This document shows, piece after piece, positions 36,024 through 46,246 of a stretch of 64,000 bases of DNA; the stretch's first letter is position 1; each line of letters begins with the position of its first letter. The DNA comes from Micropterus salmoides. Taxonomy: Eukaryota > Chordata > Actinopteri > Centrarchiformes > Centrarchidae. The position numbers and the translations under genes are program-made. The stretch covers positions 17,229,697 through 17,293,696 of the forward strand of contig NW_024041373.1 of assembly GCF_014851395.1 (NCBI RefSeq), read 5' to 3'. Below the pieces are notes generated by a model that worked only from the letters and a program-made list of their open reading frames with translations, ran no database searches and was not told the DNA's origin.

Positions 36024-39000
36024 GACAACATTAGTGACCTCACCTCAGAGATGCCCACTGACACATTGGGAACAAGGGGAAGTGTCTGGTTGATTTGCTG
36101 CAAAATGTTTACATAGGTCTGGATCTCTGCAAGGTTCTGTGTAGAGGAAGAAAATAGAAGAGGAAAACATAAAAGAACTAACATAATAACTAACAATAAC
36201 TAAAAACTCAACAATAAGAAGAACATGCCTAAGCTATTCCATTTTGCAAACCTGAAACATTTTATCTGGTCTGCTCATAACCCTCTTGCTTATTTACTTT
36301 GCTCTTCTTATTTAGGATGAAATGAAAGTATCCATTAAAAGGCTTACATTTAGGTGAAATATATTTTTAAATGGTGCTAGCATTTCTTTACAATAAAGAA
36401 CCTTTTTTTCATACCCATTTGAACAAGCTCTCAGATTTGGTAATAAAGAGGAGATATATTTCCGCTGTCCAGAGAGATACATCAAAGCTAAGGACCACAA
36501 ACCCCGATATTCATGTGAGACATCTCCCTATTCTTTCCCACACAATATAGCAGTGCTTTTTGATATGCTATCTTCATATTGCAGAGTCACTGTTACAGAC
36601 CATCGTAATTCGTCATCAAAAGCAGCATTGGGTGAAAATAAAAAAGAGGGAGACATTGTGCAGGCAAGCACATCTATGGAAAGTCATTTTCCTTTGTCTC
36701 AGCATTATTATGGTCATTGTGTTGCACCTTCAAGGCATTTCTACTGCACAAAGTGGAATAGTCAGTTTTTGTCTTTCCACTGTGCTTTCTTGTCATGTGT
36801 CAGTGTCTGTTACATTTTCTCAGCAATCCTTTCCTCACTCACATCACAGAAGGTAAATTATTGCTAAAGGCCCGGTTACATCATAACACATCCTTCGGCG
36901 CCTGTGTCAAGGTTTTGTGCCTTGTCATTTGTGCAGTGGTGGCCTGAGGTCAGAGGTGTTCAAAAGCACACAAACACAGAATAACACGCACTGTGGTCTA
37001 AAATACTTTGAACTGATATTCTTTGACGTGAAATAGGTTTCTTGTGAGTTTTCCAATAAATCTAGGCAAAAGAAACTGAATTGAGATCAGAGATGCTGTC
37101 AAAAAGAACAATATGGGCATCATTTCAAAATGTGGTAGCCCGTTAAAGATCAATATGTCATGACATATAAAGTATTTTTATTGATGACAAGGAACTATTT
37201 AAGTCATTTCTCAGTGAGTGGCTTTTACTGGCCCAATTTGTCAAAGCCATCAGTAAAGATTACTATAATGTGAGTATTGATGCAATTGCTCACTGTCACT
37301 TATGTACAGTACATATTGCACCAGCATCAATATATATTGATTCATGCACTGATAAAGCCCACAACACACTCTCTCCTCAGCCACTGACAAATTGATTTGT
37401 GGAATCTTTTATTTATTTACATTAACTTTTTAAAGTTACATATTTTATACTGTACATGGGCATAACATTTTTACTAAAATAGACTAATGCCACATAATTA
37501 GTATTTGCAGCCTAACTTAAGGATTAGGCAACAAAACTACTTGGTTAGGTTTAGGAAAAGATCATGGTTTGGGTTAAAATCACGAGACAGGACTAGTTTT
37601 CTTTAATAAAATTTTACCAAAACCATAACCAAAGTGCTTTTTTTGTTGCCTAACTTACCCAACTGTTGCAAACTCCAGTGCACAATAAATTTGTTCCCTT
37701 CTTAGCGTAGTTAATTTGGATCATCCTCCAGCAGTAACACTGACCTTTTTGTGTCTATCTCTGGTGGAGTTGATATCATCCTGCAGGAACTGTGATTGGA
37801 TCTGGTACTCCAGGTTTCTCAGCAGAGCGCCGTCAGCTTCCTACAAGAGTAGAGAGAAAATAAAAGGAAAACAACAATAGGGGACCCAGGGAAAAAACAG
37901 TGACATGAACCGTGTGAAGTGTTTTGATTTCAACAAAAGCCAAAGAACACTCAGTTGTCATATTGCAGTCATACAATGATATGGAAAACTCTTCAGTGTC
38001 CAACTCAGTGCTAACTGGCAATTTAAAATCAGTTAAGCTCTGGTATGCTCAATCCAAATTAATTGTGTTACTTATTTTATGTTAAGCAATCATGTACCCT
38101 TTTTTCACACAGAAATTAGAAATTAAATCTCTTTTCACTGGGGAAAGCTACTGTATTTATTCAACCAATATATTTATTCAACCATACTAAAACCAAATAT
38201 AAATCTCATTTGATTTACTAATTTTTAAATACTGTTATGCTGTATCTGCTTTTACATGCCCAGGTTTTTCCATGTTTAAATTCTGGAGAATTCTGATGCA
38301 GATAAAATGCAGTTTTTAAAAAAAATGCTGATACATTCATGATGGTGTAAACAAACTTAATGTCATCCATATAGTACCTTGTTTAACTGTTCCAGTGTGC
38401 CTCGTAGCTGTTCTTGATAATCACATTCATTTCTATATCTGGAACATAAAACATCTCGATTATGTGTTAATATAAAGCAGAAGGAGGTACAACATAATAT
38501 TCTCACAATAAGCTACAGTATTAGCAGTATTAGCACAGGAAAACTCACCTTAGGTAATCTGTGTCATTTGAATCTGATTGCATGTTTGTGTTGGATGCAG
38601 TGGGACAGGACGGATTGCTGCACAATTTCATTTTTGGTGCTCACAGCATTGGAAAAGGGTTCATTGTGAAGTTTTCACTGGAACCATTTTCTACCCCACA
38701 AATAATTCCTATTAAATCTGTGTGTGACAGTGTGTTCTGTAGATTGGAACATGGAGACTCTTTTTGGAAAGAAATGTTGCAGTTGGATTTTACTTTAATG
38801 TCTTCAAATGCTACTTGACATTAATGTGAGCATTACAAATTAAATTTACTATTAATTTCTATTATATTTAGTGGAAGCAAGGATGTTAATAGAGATAAGT
38901 GAGAAAATGTGTGTGTGTGTGTGTGTGTGTTTGTGTGTGTATTGCTGTCATTTGGAATAACTGACCCTTTAATTTATAACCATTATTTCAGTTCAGTGTC

Positions 39001-39733
39001 TATTCAATATCTTGTTTTATGTCTACTAATGAAGTTAAAACATGTTACAGTATTCAGAATCTTTTTTTTTTTTTGCAGTTTGCATGATTACCTAATGAAG
39101 ACGCAGTTGATTGATACATCTGACTCTGAAAATTGCATCCATTCTGACAATGATTATATATTAATTTATAGTTTCCCATAGTTGCTGAGAAGTATCGTTT
39201 GTCTGTTATTTTATTTTTTAAACCAGCATCTTCACTTCTTTAGGGTTAAGATTCTTTATCACTTGTTAATTCTGAGAACATTTCTACGTGTTTCTAATCA
39301 CTGAAGAAGAAATTTGACCTTTGACACAAGATAAAACCAACCACTGCCCACTCTCTTACTTGCTGGTGAATTCATCCAGCATGCGGCAAGCATCTTTCAG
39401 CTCTCGCTCCAGCTTGGCACGGTCAGACGACAGCTCTCGGATGCGCTGTCTGTTGACTTCAATCTGCTCTGTAAAGGCCTCCTCTAGGCCGCTGGCCTCT
39501 TCCATCCGCTGTAGCGTCTCCAGCTGCTTGCGGAACACGGCGTTGCGCTGCTCCAGGACTCGTGCCCTGTTGATGTACCGGGCAAAGCGGCTGTTGAGCT
39601 CCTGAAGGCTCTCCCAGCCCTGGATGGCTGAGATGCCCGCGGAGGTTTCTGAGTCCTCTGCTTCCTCATCAAAGACATCTGAGCGCTCGTACCTTTCCTT
39701 GCGCACTTCGTGCAGGTACCTGGTCTTGAACAT
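30899..39733 (-). CDS. bfsp1: Filensin (beaded filament structural protein 1), complete, 8 coding exons
   Basis: Filensin is a divergent intermediate-filament protein that co-assembles with phakinin (BFSP2) into the beaded filaments of lens fibre cells. Coding exons, 5' to 3' on the minus strand, are 39733-39360, 38438-38378, 37840-37745, 36136-36044, 34614-34501, 33347-33127, 32219-32128 and 31893-30899. All junctions are GT-AG and in phase, for 2046 nt or 681 residues; the human protein has about 665, also in 8 coding exons. The parts are a short head (1-39), a rod starting with [17 protein letters not shown] (46-62), coiled-coil heptads through about residue 325 ending in [18 protein letters not shown], and a long tail. 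The tail has the conserved [11 protein letters not shown] motif (Gly438), [20 protein letters not shown], a Gly/Lys/Asp/Asn-rich repeat (536-559), a Ser/Thr tract (614-633) and a conserved C-terminal segment [12 protein letters not shown]...[12 protein letters not shown]. The gene appears intact. Confidence 0.96.
31894..32127 (-). other. bfsp1: bfsp1 intron 7
   Basis: A 234-base intron with donor GAG|GTATGAG and acceptor TCCAG. Nothing else is seen in it. Confidence 0.8.
32128..32219 (-). CDS. bfsp1: bfsp1 coding exon 7 (residues 320-350)
   Basis: Encodes [20 protein letters not shown] and [10 protein letters not shown], the rod-tail junction typical of filensin. 92 nt, entry phase 2 and exit phase 1. 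Both phases match the neighbours, which is why this exon is needed between exons 6 and 8. Confidence 0.92.
32220..33126 (-). other. bfsp1: bfsp1 intron 6
   Basis: A 907-base AT-rich intron with acceptor TTTCCTGCAG and donor GTAGAC. No repeat family is recognised. Confidence 0.75.
33127..33347 (-). CDS. bfsp1: bfsp1 coding exon 6 (rod, coil 2)
   Basis: Encodes [40 protein letters not shown] and [16 protein letters not shown], a heptad-repeat coil. It ends near the position of the intermediate-filament helix-termination motif, which in filensin is diverged from the classic TYRKLLEGE. 221 nt, exit phase 2. Confidence 0.95.
33348..34500 (-). other. bfsp1: bfsp1 intron 5
   Basis: A 1.15-kb AT-rich intron with acceptor CTCTTTTCAG and donor GTGGGT. 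Nothing else is identified. Confidence 0.75.
34501..34614 (-). CDS. bfsp1: bfsp1 coding exon 5 (rod)
   Basis: Encodes [20 protein letters not shown] and [18 protein letters not shown], a coiled coil matching the corresponding filensin rod segment. 114 nt, phase 0 at both ends. The acceptor GTGTAAAG has a poor pyrimidine tract, but the frame joins cleanly. Confidence 0.9.
34615..36043 (-). other. bfsp1: bfsp1 intron 4
   Basis: A 1.4-kb intron with a (CA)n microsatellite at its 5' end (35982-36021). No other element is recognised. Confidence 0.75.
35982..36021. repeat. (CA)n microsatellite, 20 units, next to bfsp1 exon 4
   Basis: A perfect CA dinucleotide array on the plus strand, so a TG array in the bfsp1 transcript. 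It begins about 22 bases downstream of the exon 4 splice donor. Confidence 0.95.
36044..36136 (-). CDS. bfsp1: bfsp1 coding exon 4 (rod)
   Basis: Encodes [20 protein letters not shown] and [11 protein letters not shown]. It follows the previous exon's RDRHKK as in other filensins. 93 nt, phase 0 at both ends, donor GAG|GTGAGG. Confidence 0.94.
36137..37744 (-). other. bfsp1: bfsp1 intron 3
   Basis: A 1.6-kb intron with a hairpin-type repeat at 37507-37665. Nothing else is recognised. Confidence 0.75.
37507..37665. repeat. Small inverted-repeat element (MITE-like), common fish motif
   Basis: GGATTAGGCAACAAAAC near 37521 and TTTTTGTTGCCTAACTT near 37640 are inverted copies of each other and could fold into a hairpin. 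The segment GTTAGGTTTAGGAAAAGATC is a motif seen repeatedly in fish interspersed repeats. Intronic, non-coding. Confidence 0.55.
37745..37840 (-). CDS. bfsp1: bfsp1 coding exon 3 (rod)
   Basis: Encodes [20 protein letters not shown] and [12 protein letters not shown], closely matching the filensin/IF rod segment. 96 nt, phase 0 at both ends. No in-frame methionine lies in this stretch, so a simple start-to-stop search misses it. Confidence 0.93.
37841..38377 (-). other. bfsp1: bfsp1 intron 2
   Basis: A 537-base AT-rich intron with acceptor CTACTCTTGTAG. Nothing else is seen. Confidence 0.75.
38378..38438 (-). CDS. bfsp1: bfsp1 coding exon 2 (rod)
   Basis: A 61-nt exon encoding (K)[20 protein letters not shown], equivalent to the KYENECE... 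segment of other filensins. Entry phase 2 and exit phase 0, acceptor TTATGTTCCAG, donor AAG|GTACTA. Confidence 0.92.
38439..39359 (-). other. bfsp1: bfsp1 intron 1
   Basis: A 921-base intron with a TG repeat (plus strand) at 38908-38940 and a T run near 39062-39074. No further element is recognised. Confidence 0.75.
38908..38940. repeat. (TG)n microsatellite
   Basis: A TG dinucleotide array on the plus strand with one interruption, in bfsp1 intron 1. Confidence 0.9.
39360..39733 (-). CDS. bfsp1: bfsp1 coding exon 1 (head and start of rod, residues 1-124)
   Basis: Starts [20 protein letters not shown], a head sequence with the aromatic and basic character of filensin heads. The helix-initiation motif [17 protein letters not shown] (46-62) and coil 1 follow, ending [13 protein letters not shown] plus AA of K125. 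Donor AA|GTAAGA. The chosen ATG is the one matching filensin length. Confidence 0.95.
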
Positions 39734-39793
39734 GATGGTACGCTTCTCTCCCCTGGGTTGGTGGTATCCCCGGAGTGTTTGGTCCCCTTCCGC

Positions 39794-39803
39794 ACCTTTA
39801 TTG
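39794..39803 (-). promoter_or_regulatory. bfsp1: Possible TATA-like box of bfsp1
   Basis: On the bfsp1 strand the sequence reads CAATAAAGGT about 65 bases before the start codon, flanked by moderately GC-rich DNA. It would imply a 5' UTR of about 35-40 bases. This is weak evidence; no lens-specific Maf or Pax6 site could be fixed by eye. Confidence 0.25.
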
Positions 39804-39809
39804 TGTGAA

Positions 39810-41000
39810 AACTCGGGTGCTCACCCTTGGCTGTCTCATGGTAGACTAAACGCTGTACAGCACTGGCTAGTGGCGAAATAGCCCCCAAAACCTCCCCCTG
39901 GCTGTGGTCGCGCACGCTGCAGGCCTGGGGCCTTCCAGAGTTCATTGTTGCCTTTGTGGCAGAGATTAGAAGAGACATGCTGTTGATGACAAAGCAGAAC
40001 CACAAAAACAAACAATTGGCTGGCACCACGAAAGCACTGGGTTGTCACACACCATTATTTTGTTTCTTAGTCAGCTGCTTTCTAGATCCCTGTTTGATAT
40101 GGCAGATTGGATGGTGGCCCAACACGGGACAGAGGGGAAATTTCGTGCAGTGCAATTTGTGTGGACTGTGGAGAACTATTCCTGCCAGAATTGAGAAGTG
40201 TTGACACACTGTGCTGAAACAAAAACTGCTTTGGTTTACAAGTGGGTAGTAATTGTGTTGCAGCTCGTGAGCTTAAAAACATTTCACAAAAAACTAAAAA
40301 TTACAGAAATGTATTCACAATTGCTGATAAGTAGACAGGCTGGGTTGGGAAACAGTGATAGACGATCATACGATACAGAGAATGTTTAATGATTGTTTTG
40401 TTACAACATTAATTCTGCAATAAAATGAGAATAACAGTAAAAAGAGTAAAATTGAACTACAACACAGTTGTTGTGTTGATCTAAATATCTAATACGACTT
40501 TCAGTCTTTATTTCTACACATTATGTTTTTTGTTTAATGGAAACAAGGAAAAAGCCTCTTGTTGTTTTCCTCAAGGTGCTTTCAGCCTACATCTCTTTAA
40601 ATCTGTATTTCCCTTTTGTATTTCCGTTCTTTCTCTTACACAATAACTCATGCAAAGAGGAGAGTAAGAGAGAGTGATAGAAAAATGAGGTCAAGACAGA
40701 ACAGCTTCTCCTTTGGCTTGCTCTCTGCAGGCTGTGGTACAAGGTCAGTCAAAAGGTTCCACCAGACAGAGCTAACAAGCTTTCTGTAAAATGGCTGAAA
40801 CACATGAATGAAGAAAACACATGTCAAATCGCTTTACACAAGCATCTCAGCATCTTCTGGACCCAGCAAAGCCCTCAAGGGCAGACTGTGAAAGTTAAAC
40901 TGACATAATGGAGTTAAAATAATGCTGTATACTGTAGCTCATTTCTCATTCAAGCAATAGATGTATGCTTTTCTTTCACATTCACAGTTATTTGATCAAC
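39810..41000. other. Intergenic sequence upstream of bfsp1
   Basis: The upstream control region of bfsp1 passes into AT-rich DNA. No gene is recognised; the antisense frame 39484-40029 is a shadow of bfsp1 exon 1. Confidence 0.6.
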
Positions 41001-41007
41001 CGAGGGT

Positions 41008-41120
41008 GACCTGGTTGATCCTGCCAGTCACATATGCTTGTCTCTAAGGTGAAACCATGCAAGTGTAAGTACACACTGTACAGTGAAAAGGCAAATGGTT
41101 CATTAAATCAGTTATGGTTT
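41008..41120 (+). pseudogene. Fragment of the 5' end of 18S ribosomal RNA
   Basis: From ACCTGGTTGATCCTGCCAGT the sequence follows the conserved eukaryotic 18S 5' end, including CATATGCTTGTCTC, CCATGCAAG, TAAGTACACAC, TACAGTGAAA, AAATGG and CATTAAATCAGTTATGGTT. Scattered substitutions and a small deletion break it, so it is not functional. Similarity begins at or within a base of the mature 18S 5' terminus and stops after about 112 bases. There is no flanking ITS or ETS sequence. Confidence 0.9.
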
Positions 41121-43561
41121 TTATATAACCATAGATAATGTGATGACCTTTATCTATGCCTACACACTTTAACCTGTTATATGTGTGGGAAAAAAAGAAC
41201 TGATACATGAGTTTATGAAAATTGTTGGTCAAGTGTAAAAAAAAAAATCATCTTTGAAAGTGCAATCGACAGACACAATCCAACGTAAAATGTAGGTGCG
41301 TTACAGTTTTTGTTAAATGTTGAGTTTAAAAGACAAGATCATGGTTATAGTTTCTGTGAATATTTCAGCACTCTCAAATATGTGGTGTATCACTCACACA
41401 CAGCACATGTTCTACAAAAAAGAGACATTTCAATCATGATGCTTTTCTTTTATTTAGCATTCAGCACTTACTATTTTGTAAGCGTTCTCCCCAAGGTCGC
41501 TCAATTCCATGTCTGTGTTATTGTCCAGGTCTGAGCAGGGATCTGTAAAAGTCACTAACACAATAGACACAACATCTTGATCTGAAAGAATAAGCACATT
41601 GTTCATCCATAGAAGTGTTGTATCATTGTTTTCTTTCAGACAAATTATGTCACTGGGATTTAATTTTGAAACTAGTTTGAAATCCTTTTCCATATTGTTT
41701 CCAGGGGGTTAGGGTTATTGGGGGTGTCTGAGATTGTAAGAAGGACTCACACAAGTGCATCATGACACCCCTGCGTTCTGCAAAAGCGAGTAAGCCCAGA
41801 TCGATTTTCAGTAACTTTCTGCTACACAACGACATTTACATATAGAGACAGAACACATGATAAAGAAATGCAGAGAAAATACGTTAAAGCCAGTTAGAAT
41901 GGTAAGTAAAGACTGTGTGGTCAACTAGTGTTTGGACATCATTTTACAGAAACCTTGCAGCTGTTTTGGATTTAAACCCACATGTATCTGTTTCAAACTG
42001 ACACCAATAAACTACCTCATAATCTGTCCACCCGCGAGCAGCGGCCACAGATTGTTGGTCGTGTGCATATTCTCAAAGGTTGAGGAGAGATCGCACTGCC
42101 TTCTTTTCCCATCTATATTCATTGGTTACAAATGGCAGTAAATCTGAAGCCTGAGTGAGATTAGAGAGCTGTCCAGACTTGGAAATGAAAGTCTTTTGTT
42201 TATCCTGCTAGTCAGGCCTCCTGGGCCAAAGTGGCAGACACCGAGCAAGGCAAAGCAAGTAGCCCCTTATATTTAGAGGGTAATAAAAACTAATAGGAAC
42301 ATGCAAAGGCAGTTGTCTTATTTCTTATGAGCTGGGGGATGGATATGTTCAATTTCTAGTAAAGAAAACTAGGTTTCTCTCCTCCTGTGTCCATTATAAA
42401 TGACAGAAGAACATGTCTGTAGGTTCACTGGTGTGTCTTGCTGTCCATTATTATATTTAAACTGCAATGACTGCATCTGCCAGTCTGCGGCACTCAGTGC
42501 GAGAGGACACAAAAAGGCATCTGACTGCTACTGACAGATTATTGTTAGAGGAGAAAATCAGCACTGCCATCACAAAAAGGAATTGATCCTAGAAAGCCAT
42601 CAGTGCTACTGTCAGTGCCAGTTTATCTGCCGTTCAGCATGGTTGAGCACAGAGATATGGTGCTGACAGCTCTCTATGACTCTGTCCATATACTGACCTC
42701 TGACCCAAAAGAGGGAAAAACATCACATTATATTCACAGTCTTGCTAATTATTCTTAGAGAAGAGAAGCTTCAGTGTTGCAGCATATTCAAGTAATATGG
42801 CAGTTTATCACCAACCCAACTCAACCAAATGAAAGGCTCATTAAAAGTGGAAAGAATTTCTCAAATAGAGGGTTTCTTGTTCATTATGTGCAAGGATATT
42901 CCCGAACATCTCTGACACTGATTACTTTCATCAAAACCACTGCAAGCAGTGTCAGTGAGGGGCATTGGTGTGAATTTCAAAAATGCTTTGTTTGTTTTTT
43001 TGTGCACACAATTCTAAGCTTCAAAACAAACAACACGCACGTTACTTAAAATGCATTAGCTCCACATTAAAGAAGAGTTACAAGTACTGATCAAAATGCT
43101 TAGTAGGTCTATAGTGCTTTTAAAATCTTAAAAAACGAATGAGGGATTGTAAAGTGACTATGACTTAATTAGTTCATGTTTTCAGATTATTCTATACTAT
43201 AAAGCAGCTAACTACGATGCTTGGTAATTCCCATCCTCTTGGACATTTCCTGCAACGCTTGAGAATTTTTACCCAGGTCCCAGTAAGATCATAAATTCCT
43301 AGAGTTGTATAACTTGGACATTATCAAATTGCTTTGCAAGGCATTGTGGGATTCCATACAAGGTTGGACTGACCACTGACTATCCCCGGCCTCCAGGATT
43401 ATACGTCAGTGTTTTTTTGAAGCTACCCCTAAGCTCCAAAAGTACATTAGCATACAATTTAACACTTTTTCCAAACTCAGGTTAAATGTGCAGTAGGCCT
43501 ATACAGTGGCATGTTTTGCAATTTTTTGACAGGGGTGGCCCAAATGGAGCACTTGCTTATG

Positions 43562-43597
<36 letters not shown>

Positions 43598-44290
43598 AGA
43601 GTTGCATTTATTTACCATCTCTGTCTCCAATACTTCTTTAATTAATAAAATTACAGTATATTAAAATTTCTTACATTCCTATGTTAAACATTTTAATTTA
43701 AAAGATAAATAAATACCAATCACAGCACAAGTGGCACCCTACAAAAGAAAAACAATGCACATACATTAATACAGTCACAGTATAAAGTAACTTCACATTT
43801 GCAATACTGTCTACAACAAAATATACCCATAGCCAATCATAGTTTAGAACAATGGGTTGGCATTTCAGGGTTTGCCCTTGCTTCTCTAGGCCACTCTCTG
43901 GACAGTGCTGGCAAAGTTAGGCTGTCACATGAGTTAACATCATAATTACTGTATTTAGATGTTGAGGAGAGGTAGCAGGGTTTTCAAGGTGACTCTTATA
44001 AATAATGTACAGTGCAACTCCCTTCTGATGGATTCCCACCTTATCAGTGGGATTCAGTCAAAAATCTATCACCAGTGAGATATATCCCTGTGCATTGTGA
44101 TAGACGTGGCTAAAGTCGAAAAGAGAGGCACATACAATTTGAAAGGCCTTATTTTTATTAATATTGGCTTCCCTAATCCTTCAATCTTGTGAGAAAAGGT
44201 AAAGCAAGGTAGCCTTTAACGTAAAGGGCATCCTGTGTTAACTGTGTATTTATGACCATCCATTTAGCTGGTAAACATTTTACCGTTCAA
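41121..44290. other. Intergenic sequence between the 18S fragment and the prokineticin receptor
   Basis: About 3.2 kb of AT-rich DNA with an AC microsatellite at 43565-43594. No coding or repeat family is recognised with confidence. Confidence 0.6.
43565..43594. repeat. (AC)n microsatellite
   Basis: A perfect AC array of about 15 units. Confidence 0.95.
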
Positions 44291-44299
44291 CTTCCACCA

Positions 44300-44694
44300 A
44301 CACGTGCGCGCGCGCGCATACACGCGCACCTGCCTCTCTCACGCTTCTTAAAAGACCTGTGATGTGGAGTCTTAAACTCGCGTCATCGTCGGATCTCTGA
44401 CCTGATGCAGGAGGGAAACAGACGCAACTTTTCCTCTCCCTCCACACCCCCCTTTTAAAGGAGGTCTCCGGAGGAGAGCGGAGCCGACTGGCAGCAGAGA
44501 CAATCACTGGCAAGGAAGGCTGATAGAGCAACCTTCTCCACTGGTGGGACTGTGCAACAATAGAAGGCTTCGGCTCGGTTTCAAACCAACCACAGAGCGG
44601 GCAATTATTATATTTATCATTATTATAATTATTATTATTATCGTTTTTATAATGTCGCTTAGAAAAGTCGTGGAACCTTCTGCAACATTTGCTG
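44300..44694 (+). promoter_or_regulatory. Probable promoter and non-coding first exon of the prokineticin receptor gene
   Basis: A locally CpG-rich stretch begins with a GC repeat (44306-44318) and contains TTTTAAAGGAGG (44453-44464) as a possible weak TATA-like site. It runs to a strong splice donor, GCTG|GTAAGT, with the exon ending at 44694. A matching acceptor, TTCTATTCCAG, ends at 45588, so a 5' UTR intron of about 0.9 kb is likely. Inferred from splice signals, CpG content and the usual presence of a leader exon in this family. Confidence 0.45.
44606..44642. repeat. ATT-rich microsatellite
   Basis: Imperfect ATT/TTA units, lying within the presumed non-coding first exon of the receptor gene. 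Confidence 0.8.
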
Positions 44695-45588
44695 GTAAGT
44701 CCTTTATATTATTTTTTTCCTTTTCTGGGTTTTTATCAGTGGAGACTCATTAGAAATGATGATTTCTTGTAATAAAGTCAAAAAAAGAATCTCTCTCACA
44801 TAAAAGTTTGCCTTTGGATGTGTTTTTATTACTCTATTGATATAAAATCACAGTCTGTGATTTCCCCTCCAGGCTGTGATTACCTACAAGAGCTTAAAAC
44901 TCCAATTAAGACCACCTGCATCTTAATCTAGCCACCTTTGTGTTTATAAACTACCTCATAACCCTAATTCAAAGTACAGATTTTCATTTATTTGCATTAA
45001 AAATAGACAGTTGCCTATTTCCTTAAGCACTAATTTATCTTTACATAGAATTACCTCAGTGGAGATCACAGAAGTCATTTTAAAACCTAGATATTTGAGA
45101 TTATGGGTCAAATCATCAGTGTCTCTTTTTGTCTTTCTTCCAATATAGGAGTGCTGCACTGTGTTTGTTAAGCAGCCAGGTTTATTGCCCTGTGCTACTG
45201 TATGAATACAAATCAGAGATCATCCTGTTAAATGTTTTAATTTTTCTTGCAGTTGGTTTTATAATATAGTTTTGCCTTATCTCATATGCATGCAGGGGGG
45301 GTTAAGGGACACTTGTGCAGCAAACTAAATGCCCTGTCATCATGCTGAGTCTCGTCTGTGACGTTGGCTTGCTGCAAAGTAACAATGTCTTAATAAATTA
45401 CATCAAGGCCTTTGCTAGATATATAATGACCTCACCCACACACATTTTACATCAGAAAATATCTTAGAAATGTCACATATGCCAGCATGATTACGCCTGA
45501 AACTCATGTACTTTGTTGTGATCGTATCTTGTTGCCAAGAATCATGATCTTGCATGAGTAATGCTCAGATGGGAACTTTCTATTCCAG

Positions 45589-45779
45589 GTGAAGATGTGC
45601 TGCTGTTTTCAAAGAAGATTCAACCTATTCAAATTATTGTCTTCACACAAACAACTTAATAATTAAGCTGGTTTCCAGAAATCATTGGTACCATGCACCA
45701 AAAAGCAACCTAATTTCTTGGATCAAATTGTTCTCAGATACAAGTCTTTCTAAACCAAAATAAGAGTGTGTACTAAGAC
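45589..45779 (+). other. Presumed 5' UTR part of the first coding exon of the prokineticin receptor
   Basis: Starts after the acceptor at 45587-45588 and runs to the initiator ATG. Inferred from the splice signal only. Confidence 0.4.
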
Positions 45780-46246
45780 ATGGGGGACTCAAACATCAGC
45801 CACAAGGTAGTAGCTTACACAGAGATGCAGGAGAGTCTCCCAGCAGGCAAGTTGGATCATTACATGGACAACTATGATATGGACTATGGCATCCCTCCTG
45901 ATGAGATCCCAGACACCACGCAGGGCCTGGCCTTCTTTGTGGCCACCATTGTTATCGGCGTGGTGCTTGTTTGCATCATGCTTGTCTGCGGGTTGGGGAA
46001 CTTCATCTTCATTGCCACGCTGACACGCTACAAAAAGCTCCGCAACCTCACCAACCTGCTCATTGCCAACCTGGCCATTTCAGACTTCATTGTGGCAGTG
46101 GTGTGCTGCCCTTTCCTGGTGGACTACTATGTGGTGAAACAGCTTTCCTGGGATCACGGATTGGTGCTGTGTGCCTCTGTCAACTATCTCCGGACCGTGT
46201 CCCTCTACGTGTCCACAAACGCATTGCTTGCCATTGCAGCTGACAG
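45780..46246 (+). CDS. prokr1: Prokineticin receptor coding exon 1 (residues 1-155)
   Basis: N-terminus, TM1 to TM3. The ATG sits in a favourable context (GACATGG). It ends GCTGACAG with two bases of the Arg codon of DRY, donor GTGAGT. Confidence 0.94.

Noticed and set aside
39484..40029. 181-codon minus-strand frame
   Set aside because: It overlaps bfsp1 exon 1 in another frame. The filensin frame has clear similarity and splice continuity.
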